The notes below the pieces were generated by a model. That model was not told where the DNA came from, searched no databases, and saw only the letters and a list, made by a program, of their open reading frames with translations. The translations under genes were made by a program, and so were the position numbers. A stretch of DNA of 64,000 nucleotides from Tethya wilhelma. Lineage: Eukaryota > Porifera > Demospongiae > Tethyida > Tethyidae. Location: the NCBI GenBank assembly GCA_964030475.1, contig CAXIPT010000002.1, forward strand, positions 6,590,311-6,654,310, read 5' to 3'. Positions 11,263-20,939 of this stretch are shown in pieces (the stretch's first letter is position 1; every line of letters begins with the position of its first letter).

Positions 11263-13398
11263 CTCCAAAAAATCATTAGTAGCATGAACATTTCTCTTAG
11301 GGTTACTTGGAACATTCCTTCTGTTCAAAAGGTTCTGCAGCTGCTTCAGTGTTCCTGGGTCCTTGTGTGCATGTTGATCATAGAGTCTTTTCCATATGAC
11401 CTAATAGTTGCGCATATGTATGTGTGTAGACAAGTTTAAAATTAATATTAATGAAATTATTTTAATTATCATTACCTCAAGCAAGCAGACATCAGCATGC
11501 CAATCTGCAGAAGCTGGAATTAGACCTTCCAGCCGACCAACTGCTGAGTGGGATCCTTCTCTCATTGCCTCAGCACTTCTGGCCCTGATAGCTGACAATA
11601 GATCCCCAAACATCAATAACTTATGAAGCACCTGAGAGATGAACCTCCCTGTCAAGCTATGGTGTAGACAGTGATATTTCCTTTTCTTTTAATGGAACAT
11701 ACTGATGTAAGTCCAATAAAATGTCAACTATCTCATCCAACTTGTTCTCGTTTTTCAGAATAACTCCTAGAGGGATCTGAAATAGAGTAAATTTAAACTG
11801 AAATAGTGATAGGATAATTAATATTGATTGACTTACTATAGTAGACTTCTTGCACATATCATCATAATGTTCATGTTTGATATGGTCGTCAACCAAGTGA
11901 GAGAAGATAGAGAATGCCGGAATGTACTTGACCACAATTTGTAATGCTAGGGTAGCAAAATTTGTAAGAAGTTGTGTGTGGTCGTCATTTGATGGTAGAA
12001 GAGATGATTCATCCAGAGACGTAGGATCGACATTTGGAGGAGAATCAGACAATTGAGAGAAATCACATCGATCGTGTGCAGCGTATGTGTTAACATAATG
12101 TTCCGAACGTGTCTTGGAAGCAAGGGTTTCAAATCTGGGCTTTACATTACTGTCTACATTATCCATTACTAGAACATAACCATCCCAACACTCACTTGAC
12201 AGTGTATCTTTGGTACGAGAGTCACTACTTTCGGGGATTGAGGATGGCATATCAAGAGAAATGTTCTCAGGATCAGGGAAGTCACTATCCTCACATACAG
12301 GTACAGACTGGACTTGAGAAATCGGTGTTGATGCCATGTAAGGCTGTAGTGGAGACCCTTCGGGATCTGGAAATGCATAATCAGATTCAGAAGCTTCTGA
12401 ACCCATTGATGAACTGAGTGGAGAGTATCCCAAATTGATACTACAACAATCTGAACCATCATCAAAAGAATCACTCTCAGGCTCGTCAAAATCACTCCAG
12501 TGATTCCAGTCTAGACCCGTGAATTGAAAGCTGTCAGAGTCCATGTAACCTGAATTTGCTTCCAGTAATAATAAAATTATTATGATTCAATACTTTTATA
12601 TTATGTACTATACTTGTATGGCCATGGTATCCATGGCTATGCCTGCATGAACTCACATCAACTCCAGATGAAGAGTGTACCGTCAATCTTTCTTGTAAAT
12701 TAGTCTGCCAGTCTAAAACATGTTCATCATGTTTTTCAGCAATTTTATCCATTAGCTTAGTTGTTCCTTGATGAGAGAGGGTGATCATGAGTTTTTGAAG
12801 CCGAGTAAACACCTATGTGTAAACTGAAGCTGACATCTTGCACAATACATAAACATAAACTTAATTGTACCTTCTTAGTGGCATTCACACACTTCAACAT
12901 CAGTGACAAAATACTCTGGACTAAATTGACTTCTTTGTTTTGCAACTTCAAAAGAATGCATATACACATGCATAGGCACTGGTCTCACAGCCACCGTCTT
13001 TCGTTTTTTAAATGGGATCAATCTTTCAATCAAAGACAACAAGGTAGGAGCATGCTCAGTGATTTCTGTCCACACAGTATCCCATGAAAAATTTTCTAAA
13101 GATGTCCTTGTAGTCATCCTCATAATTGAATCGTGATTCTTAGAACAGAGAAATTGTATTTCTCGCCTTGCAATGGAACAAATGGAGGTCACCGATTCAT
13201 CGGTCAATGCTGGATTATCTACAACTGCATGGGCAATTGACTTTATGTTTCCTCTGCCTACAATTCTAGCAATTTTCTTCAATGACGATGAAACATGAAG
13301 ATATCGTGGTTTATGTGACCTGACGACAACCTGTCATAATTATTACAATAATAGCTTATAGGATAATAATTATTCACAGTGTTAAATGCTTCCTTACA
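11263..13398 (-). pseudogene. DUF6589-like gene, multi-exon, frameshifted
   Basis: Six minus-strand exons can be placed by GT-AG sites: 13398 and upstream (start unseen), 13330-12871, 12812-12657, 12549-11837, 11776-11476 and 11401-11263. The protein has SWDTVWTEITEHAPTLLSLI, LQKLMITLSHQGT, then the core WDGYVLVMDNVD, HYVNTYAAHDRCD and LLPSNDDHTQL. It ends with IRARSAEAMREGSHS, RLEGLIPASADWHA and IWKRLYDQHAHKDPGTL. I recall this order from sponge and cnidarian proteins annotated DUF6589, a transposon-associated family of unknown function. Frames break near 12968, at the 12549/12657 junction and near 11657. It is therefore a pseudogene, or part of a gene with assembly errors. Its N-terminus may be the exon at 15507-15758, beyond the gap at 13581. 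Confidence 0.6.
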
Positions 13399-13463
13399 GT
13401 TACTGGAGGAGACGATATAGATTGAGCATCAGATTCAGCAGGCAATAGTGGAAATGTATTTTC

Positions 13464-13580
13464 TATCGTTTGAACGCAGTGAATTAGATGGAAAAATAGC
13501 TCTCATCGTTGCCAAGAATGTGCATGCGTGTCATGCTGTGTGTTGCTGCAATCTGATTGGCTGCAGTTTGGTATTTAAGG
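13464..13580 (-). repeat. 117-bp inverted repeat arm with promoter-like motifs (left)
   Basis: The reverse complement of this segment recurs at 14948-15064 with a handful of differences and equal length. Read on the minus strand it contains CCAATCAG (NF-Y-like CCAAT box), then GCATGC, then TTGGCAACGATGAGAGC, and ends immediately at the N at 13581. It lies just upstream of the DUF6589-like exons, so it may be their promoter/5' end. Confidence 0.6.
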
Positions 13581-13581
13581 N

Positions 13582-14947
13582 AACAATGGCCCACATTGTT
13601 CAAATGAGAATCTGATAATATTTAATTTCATGACTTTTGATGACAGTGAGTAGGCTTATCAACCCGAGGTCCCTCCTACTGGCCACTGAGAGGAGCTGGG
13701 GTCAACTGAGTAGTTTATTCCCTCTGTACATTGTCTAATGGTTGCTTTCACATAGGTACATCAACGTATTCTGCAACAGAACACACATTTGGCTTAATTT
13801 TTACCTACAGACCTATAAGTAATAAATACTATGTCTGTTAGAGTGGAGCACTTACTGTAAATTGTATACAATTATAACAAAAAAATTTTCAACATGTATA
13901 ATGCCAAGTAGTCACGCTTAGCATACCAACAAAACTGATTTAATTTTGTCCTGCTGCTGGTTTGAAACCTTCCTTTCTGGGGTAACTTAAACTCCAGTAT
14001 CACATTAGAGCTGGGATGCTGCTTCCTCAGATGCTATACTTGTCTCTTGTGCGGGTTCTAGTTCACGATCCAGTAATCCAGTTAGTTTCTATAGTGGTAG
14101 ACATGTACGGTCACAGTAATACTAGCTTGAAAATTGAATGCTATCTAATTCTGTCCTGTATACATGTATTGCAAGATCTACTAGGCTTACCCTCTCTCTC
14201 TCTCTTCATAAGCAGCTCTGAGTCTGCCACTATTTGGCAAAGAACCATCATGGATATTGGTGGCCTGCTTGATGATCTCTTTCAATATCTGAAATCAGTA
14301 CCAACAGGCTGAGCCTTCTCCGAAAACTTGGTCTTGCACTAGATACTTGTGGACCTCTGGAATATAGTTGGAATGGCATCAGATTTATGTCTTCTTTTCT
14401 CCTGCATGCCCCTCAGATCTGATCAGAGAAGTCAGGCAACCTCAAAATGGTCTCAGGCTGGCAATTTGCTCTTGTTCTCTGTATTTTTTTACCCATTGCA
14501 ACGTATAACAGGATCTTTGGGAACTTGAAAAGACTGACATCTTCACAATATGTGTTAGAACATCCTGCAGCAACTCAGCGCTTCACTATGGGGGCTAGAA
14601 AACAGCAACCAGGCTATGCTTTGTGCTTCTTTGCGCTGAACTCGTTCCCCCCGTGACGTCACACATAAACCCCGCCCATCAAGGAAATACATTGCAATCT
14701 CATTTTGCAGTGATTTTTTAGCTCAATTCTTGGGGTTATTGTCCACTGTAGACTTGCAATAAAAAAAAACAAGCCTGATATTCCAAATGTACACCACCTG
14801 AGCTACAGTTTGATACCAAAAAATAAATTTTTCAGTTTTTCATGTCAGCCCCCCTTTAAATACCTCCACACTAAAGGTAGAAAATTTACCAGGACTGCCT
14901 GTCCGTCGCCATAGTTGCCGAGAGTGCCACTGGAGTAACTATTCACC
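13582..14947. other. Unassigned region with a CRE-like site
   Basis: Plus-strand frames at 14016-14312 (98 codons) and 14447-14656 (69 codons) resemble nothing I know. A perfect TGACGTCA (CREB/ATF palindrome) lies at about 14654, beside CCCCGCCC. No transposon ends were found. Confidence 0.35.
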
Positions 14948-15064
14948 CCTTAAATACCAAACTGCAGCCAATCAGATTGCAGCAACACACAGCATGACAC
15001 GCATGCGCATTCTTGGCAACGATGAGAGCTATTTTTCCATCTAATTCACTGCATTCAAACGATA
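14948..15064 (+). repeat. 117-bp inverted repeat arm with promoter-like motifs (right)
   Basis: Partner of 13464-13580 on the opposite strand. It has CCAATCAG, CGCATGCGCAT (NRF1-like, closer to consensus than the left arm) and TTGGCAACGATGAGAGC. A short plus-strand frame follows the ATG but stops within 30 codons. Confidence 0.6.
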
Positions 15065-15506
15065 CAAAATACATCTCTCATCTGTTGCCACAATACCCAG
15101 TTTGACCGTGAATTGATGTGATTGCATGTGGGGCACATGCGTCTAGTATGCATGACGCATGGGGTTGAGATGAGAGGTTGTAATGACTGAAGGCTAGAGC
15201 ACTGATCTAGACGAGGCTTCTTTCTTATTAGTTGGTCAGCTGGCTCAGTAAGGGGTCTTTTCTGGGTGATTTTTAATATAACGATGATGTGTTATGATAT
15301 TAAACATGGAGACATTGTTATCAGCATATATACCTTTGAAGGGCTCTCAAAATTGAGGCTACGTCTAGCTTTAGGCTCACCCCCATCATCATGACTACTG
15401 GGCCGTGCGGATTGAGCAATATTACACTGTAGTTATGTCATGCAAAATTATAATAAATCAATGATACTCGTGTTAATGAGCTATCTTAGACTATTAAGAT
15501 GCTTAC

Positions 15507-15758
15507 TTGGATGAAACTTTGCAATAACTGCTCTTGCAGTGCACATAATTTCACTGTAGTGATTCCAGCATGGCTTGCACACAAAAGCAGGATTTCCAAG
15601 ATATTGCTCTATCTGTGGTTGATATATTGTGGTTCTGCTATATATACTGCCCAAAAGCGTGTTAAGTAACCGATGTACGTTACTCCCACGGTTCACATTC
15701 CTCCTGTTGCCTTTTTTGTGACCAAAGACGTTGAGCATACCTTGCATATTTCCTCCAT
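15507..15758 (-). pseudogene. N-terminal exon of a DUF6589-like gene
   Basis: The ATG at 15758 starts MEEICKVCSTSL, a CxxC motif. After a one-base frame change it continues HRLLNTLLGSIYS and PAFVCKPCWNHYSEI, a second CxxC, ending at a GTAAGC donor after 15507. Paired CxxC motifs around an LLN(K/T)LLG helix are what I recall at the start of DUF6589-type proteins. The strand agrees with the exons at 11263-13398, so the two may form one gene across the gap at 13581. A possible further exon lies at about 15380-15425. Function is unknown. Confidence 0.45.
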
Positions 15759-15847
15759 ATTTTATTTACCACCTGCACTTCCATGTCTTCCTTGTGGCTA
15801 AAACACGTGGCCTGCCTGCGGTATAAATTACATGAATCCCACCATTA

Positions 15848-16879
15848 CGGTGGCCCTGGAGGTCGCGTATCGTTCCAGTGCTGTGACGTATCGCTCCAGT
15901 ACTCTGTCGCGTATCGCTCCAGTGCTGTCACGTGTTGCTCCAGTCCTGTCACGTGTCATTCCAGTAATTTCTCCTTTGACCTTTGAGTCTATACTTCTAT
16001 CTTTAGAGGCTAGAATGCGATGTTCTACAGCACGATGCCTATAGATCTATGTAAATGGTACAGCTAATGGTGTATAAACAAAAGAATTAATTGCAAATGA
16101 TTTATTAATTCTAATTCGTTGCATGAGCCAATTATAATCTCCTAAGCTCATCATCATATGATATCGTCATAGATAGTAGAGGCTAAAGTTTACTATGAGT
16201 CCCAAGCTTACTTCTGCCTGTAAGTTACTCACTGACATCAGTATGATTATTATGAGTCACCATGCTGGTTGACAAAGTCTTGCAGCCTCTGACAGTACCT
16301 ATTATTTTTACTTCAGTAATCTTGGTATCTAGACTAATAATCTATTAGCTAAAAGAACCATCAGACTCTGGATAGATCTTAGCATAGATATAGTATAGCA
16401 GGGGTATTGTCTATGATCTTAGCTACTGAGTCGTCTGACATATAGCTAGGCCGCAGAGATGAGAAGACGACTCATGAAGTGTTAATCTTGAAATTAGAAA
16501 GCCACTGACAGTAGTACAGCATGGCCTGGGTATACTATATATATATATATTATAACCAAGAGAGTAGTGACTTCGACTCAGCGTAGGGATGAGGCAGCAG
16601 GAAACTATTCATAATTGTAGGGTAATCAGAGTGATTAATATATAAACAACGACTAAGTCCAAACCAGCAGCTTCAGCTTCTCTTGATAGCCGGATGATAG
16701 AGCCTCACAATCATGCACTGGGCCAGTGGCATGCACAGTACTCGACACTGAAATTAACAGTTAGGAAGGTCAAAGGTGAGATTACTGGAATGACACGTGA
16801 CAGCACTGGAGCGATACGTGACAGCATTGGACGATACGCGACAGAGTACTGGAGTGATACGCGACCTCCAGGGCCACCG
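15848..16879. mobile_element. 1.03-kb MITE with TA duplication and repeat-filled ends
   Basis: The termini are CGGTGGCCCTGGAGGTCGCG on both strands, flanked by TA (15846-15847, 16880-16881). Inside the left end are five units of 21-23 bp (15862-15968), of the form GTCGCGTATCGCTCCAGTGCT. The right end has four inverted units (about 16782-16865). The inverted arms run to the shared CCTTTGACCTT. The middle is non-coding. Open frames over the arms are by-products of the repeats. A TA duplication is usual for Tc1/mariner-like elements, but the termini are not a standard mariner. Confidence 0.75.
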
Positions 16880-16881
16880 TA

Positions 16882-17282
16882 CACCATAGATACTATGATC
16901 CCACTATGCAACGAGAAGCCCCACGACCTTTGACCCGCGATTAACCCTGTGACTACAGAATTTTACTTTAACAAACTCTGCACCGTGGAATGTGTTCTGT
17001 AGAATGCTATAATGAAGCTACTATCTTTTTCCAAGGTTATCTGGCACAGTAATTTTTAGTTACTATAGCTACATCCCCAGATGCCTTTAAGAGCCAAATT
17101 CACCAACTTATGGCTCCGGATCCATGCAACCCTTTCTGTATACCTACCCCTTTTTCAACGTTCCTCTCCTCAGTTATAATAATATGTCAACTTTTAATTC
17201 ACTTATCATACTAACTTATTGAGGTGACTGCATGTCCATTATTAGCCCTTCTGTGCTATTTAGGCATGCCACACCTGTATGC
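16882..17282. other. No gene seen
   Basis: AT-rich single-copy-looking sequence without a convincing frame, splice pattern or repeat end. It stops at the N at 17283. Confidence 0.4.
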
Positions 17283-17283
17283 N

Positions 17284-17354
17284 TGGCCAACATTTTGTAT
17301 TGTGTCTATGGGACAGTCGGCCCATTCCTACTATACGTACTACCGTACGTATGA
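17284..17354 (+). repeat. Terminal fragment of the 1-kb TA-transposon family
   Basis: Contains the family's right end (ACATTTTGTATTGTG through CCGTACGTATGA) followed by TA. It is cut on the left by the N at 17283, so the rest of the copy is missing from the assembly. Confidence 0.75.
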
Positions 17355-17486
17355 TACATGTACTGAATGTGTGAACATTCGATAGCATATAAAGTTGCAT
17401 CCTTTACCCGTTCAGATGATTATTGTGTGTGTTGAAAACCATATAGCTGTATGCGATTTTTTGCTTTGATGCCCACATGTATACTA

Positions 17487-18481
17487 CAAGTAGTAAAAAT
17501 TTCAAAAAAATAAGTAGTGTAGGAATGGGCAGTGCGGTAAAAAGCATTGGAACAAGGCATGTCTCAATTTCGGCACATGACTACTTCATTTTTGTTCTTG
17601 ATCCCTAATATGGATCCTCAGTGTTATAAATGCAAAGATTTGTACTACTATATAGTATACCATAGCTTAATTATATTGTTGCATTGGTTATCAGCTGGCT
17701 AAGCAATGGAGTAAACCATAACAAGATAGGCAACTTAAACTGGAGTGCTGGCCAAGAGTTGGGCATAAAAAATGAAGTAGTCATGTGCCGAAATTGAGAC
17801 ATGCCTTAATTGTTCCAATGCTTTTTACCGCACTGCCCATTCCTACACTACTTATTTTTTTGAAATTTTTACTACTTGTTCATTCACTTTTTTCAACACT
17901 ACAGTGTGGAGACTATCAGAGACTGGTTAGTCCCTACAAAAAAACTTAAGTAGCAGCTACAATGCATCTGGTGGAAGCTAATGCGCATGCGCATAATAAT
18001 ACCACGTGGATAATGACCTTTGAACTCTACATACAAAGATGGCTGCATTGTAGTACATGAATTTATACACTAAGTTTCAAAGCTTTCTAGTTTTTGTTTA
18101 GGGCTATTTGAGATTGAAATGAGTATAAAGGAATGTACTACCCAAGAAAAGAACTTACTTTGTGCTGTCAAAGTTGGCTCAACACATTCTGGTTCTCTGG
18201 AAATCGTTTTCAAGTAAGTCAGTTAGTAAGTACGTACGTAAGTACGTTAGCAGAACAAAAATGGCACTATGGTGGCTTCCCACTAGCGCTCACTACTAGT
18301 GCTGAGGAAAGCTTTTGTGAGTTTTAGGCCTTGCATGCAATTGGTAATCTGTCAGTAAGAGCCTCTGAGCACCTTTGAAGGTTTAATTTTGTTTGACTAG
18401 ATTTTTATAGTGGCCAACATTTTGTATGGTGTCTATGGGACAGTCGGCCCATTCCTACTATACGTACTACCGTACGTATGA
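17487..18481 (+). mobile_element. 1-kb TA-transposon, complete copy 1
   Basis: Left end CAAGTAGTAAAAATTTC after TA (17485-17486); right end CCGTACGTATGA before TA (18482-18483). The left 400 bp (part A) is a foldback: an arm of about 110 bp (17487-17600) recurs inverted at about 17770-17880. The right 600 bp (part B) is unique and starts TTCATTCACTTTTTTCAACAC. Both termini run into a shared TAGGAATGGGC about 35-40 bp in, a weak terminal inverted repeat. There is no transposase, so it is non-autonomous. Part B carries the promoter-like cassette at 17983-18043. Family name unknown to me. Confidence 0.85.
17983..18043 (+). promoter_or_regulatory. Promoter-like motif cassette inside the TA-transposon
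   Basis: In order: GCGCATGCGC (17983-17992; NRF1-like palindrome), CCACGTGG (18002-18009; E-box), TGACCTTTGAAC (18014-18025; nuclear-receptor or TCF-like) and AAGATGGC (18036-18043; YY1-like with an ATG). A GTAAGT-like series follows about 170 bp downstream (from 18215). The motifs recur in the other copies although the spacers vary. Binding and transcription are inferred, not shown. Confidence 0.5.
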
Positions 18482-18526
18482 TAAGTGTGGTCTTATTAGT
18501 AATGTAATGCTAAATGATATTGTTTT

Positions 18527-18529
18527 TGT

Positions 18530-18575
<46 letters not shown>
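18527..18575. repeat. GT microsatellite
   Basis: About 20 TG units. It marks the left edge of the segment repeated on the other side of the N at 19286. Confidence 0.9.
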
Positions 18576-18576
<1 letters not shown>

Positions 18577-19251
18577 GGTCAAAATCCACGTTAAAAATAA
18601 TGTATTAATGATACATTTTATTTTCACGTACATCATAGCATACAATATGTTTTACATTAAAATTCTCTTGTAAATTGTGCATCCAAAACAAAAAAAAAAG
18701 GATAGCTTTCAATTGTATATACATGTTGGTGTGTTTTTTGTAACTTGTATGTACAATAAAAATATTATATACTTATTGTCTCAGTAGAGTGCTTGTGATA
18801 TGGGGCACCGTACTATCTCCAGTGTGCAAGTTGAGTCGAGGTTGGTCTGTATAGTCTGATAGGAGTCACTGGTGTGACTGGGCCTGGAGACACTGCACCT
18901 GCACCTCATTCTACTGTTGGAGGGGTCAGTGTGTAGTACAGAGGTCACCAAATGACCACCACCATAGTTGGACTGATATGTGCAGTGTGTGTCTATGGTG
19001 TAGTAGCCCTGTAGCAATAAATAGGTGGGGTTGTGGGGGAAGAATATGGCAATATGTTTAAAGAATAATAAATGCAGTAACTGTACTTTATTTGTACTTG
19101 TAAAACTTAGTATACTGTATAAAATGACAATTTGGCAGTTAATAAAGTGTAGTGATTAGAAAAAGGAAGTGAATTTTGTAATTAAATAGTTGCAATGATG
19201 TATGGTACATGTTGTGTATATGTTGTGTAAGCCATGCATGTGCTACATTGT

Positions 19252-19285
<34 letters not shown>
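18575..19285 (-). repeat. Duplicate of 19363-20076 with second exon of the type II gene
   Basis: This 0.7-kb segment matches 19363-20076 in the same orientation with scattered substitutions and small indels. Both begin with a GT repeat and GGTCAAAATCCAC. The copy ends in a GT repeat at the N. It includes a full C-terminal exon at 18781-19008 (75 codons) that differs from the one at 19585-19812 by about one residue, but its first exon is absent. It looks like an overlapping or allelic contig end rather than a second gene. Confidence 0.7.
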
Positions 19286-19584
19286 NTTCGTTGGGATGAT
19301 GGCTTTCTCTGTACGGAAGAGAAGTGTGTGTGTGTGTGTCTGTATGTGTGTCTGTGTGTGTGGTCAAAATCCACTTTGGACATTATATATTAAGGATACA
19401 TTTTTATTTTCAAAGTGTACATCATAGCATACAATAGTGCATGTTTTATGTTAAAATTCTCTTGGAAATTGCATGCATCCAAAAAAAGCAACAAAAAAGT
19501 ATTTCTTTCAATTGTATAATATACATGTTGGTGCATTTTTTGTAACTTGTATGTACAATAATGTATTATTGTATAGTTATTGTC

Positions 19585-20922
19585 TCAGTAGAGTGCTTGT
19601 GATATGGGACACCGTACTATCTCCAGTGTGCAAGTTGAGTCGAGGTTGGTCTGTATAGTCTGATAGGAGTCACTGGTGTGACTGGGCCTGGAGACACTGC
19701 ACCTACACCTCATTCTACTGTTGGAGGGGTCAGTGTGTATTACAGAGGTCACCAGATGACCACCACCATAGTTAGACTGATATGTGCAGTGTGTGTCTAT
19801 GGTGTAGTAGCCCTGTAGCAATAAATAGGTGGGGGGGGGGGAAGAATATGGTAATATGTTTAAAGAATGATACATGCAGTAACTGTACTTTATTTGTATA
19901 CTTGTAAAACTTAGTATACTGTATAAAATGACAATTTGGCATGCAGTTAATAAAGTGTATAGTGATTAGAAAAAGGAAGTAAAATTTGTGATTAAATAGT
20001 TGCAATGTTGTATGGTACATGTGTGTGTATGTTGTGTAAGCCATGCATGTGCTACATTGTATACTATGTGTGCACAGTATGCACTGCTGAATAAGTGTGC
20101 ATGTGTGTGTGTGTGTATGTGTGTGTGTACATGTGAACTTACAGTCACATTGGTGTATGCCCATGGTGTTCCACATATTCTTCGATAGAACCTCGAAGAC
20201 TCTGATACTGGTTCTAATGTACACAGCTCGATATCAGTAATGCAATCATCATAGATATTCACTTCCGATCCAATAAGTCCACTCAATTCAGTGACATTGG
20301 AGTGTATGCCACTCAGCTGCCCGTGTGCATTGTCAATGTTCTCCTGTACAATATCCAGTTGTTGATTCATTTTGACAACATTTTCGTCTAACTCGTTGTT
20401 CAGGTCTTCGTGCACATCAAGGATTTGATTGCTCAAGTTTGCATGTTGAATTGCAATAGAAGCATTAAAATCTCCCATACGAACTTCAATGGCATTTTCA
20501 AACATATTCTGTGTACTAGACAACTGATCGATCCTTGCTTGCAACACTCCCGACTGTTCTACAGTCTTCATTTGCGTATCAGCGTGGCTCTTGTTGAGCA
20601 GTGCCTCCAAACTGTCAATCTGTCTCATGAGCGTCTCCACCTCTTCTTGCGATGCACTCAGTGCCTTCTGATCGATGGCCACTATGGCTCCTGCAAAGGC
20701 CAGCGCCGCTATAGCCAGTATCACTGACACTGCCACCATCAGCCAGAGACAAGAGGTGCAGCTGTTGCAAGCAGCACTGCCACTCCTGCTGCTGTCTTCG
20801 GAGGATGGGATACTGTCGCTGCTGTCTTGAATCTTGTAGACAACTGTCTTCTTCTCTATGGAGAGAGTTGGGTCCACCACGTAGAAGTTGTGGTTATCGT
20901 TCTCAGCTGATTTCTCCGTCAT
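19585..20922 (-). CDS. Type II membrane coiled-coil protein A
   Basis: Two exons, 20922-20143 and 19812-19585, joined in phase 0 at GTAAGT/TGCTACAG. They encode about 335 residues. The ATG at 20922 is the first in frame; upstream codons use GTG. Residues 1-57 are acidic and Ser-rich with CNSCTSC just before a membrane segment at about 58-83. A long heptad-like ectodomain follows with N-glycosylation sites (NKS, NAS, NLS, NVT), then a Cys-containing neck (YDDC, ELC). Exon 2 is a compact domain (GYYTIDTHCTY, MRCRCSV, STCTLEIVRCP). No signal peptide is visible, so type II topology is likely. The intron holds a GT repeat. Proteins B and C (23597-24824, 25549-26683) share layout, intron position and C-terminal cysteines. 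I do not recognise the family; a surface or secretory-pathway role is inference only. Confidence 0.75.
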
Positions 20923-20939
20923 ATTGCACACAAGTCTAC

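Noticed and set aside
15783..16044. Overlapping frames rich in RSSAVT and APVLSR-like repeats
   Set aside because: They are by-products of the 21-23-bp tandem units in the MITE arms (15848-16879).
18036..18060. ATG in the AAGATGGC element as a conserved start codon
   Set aside because: The frame stops within a few codons and differs between copies, so no peptide is conserved.
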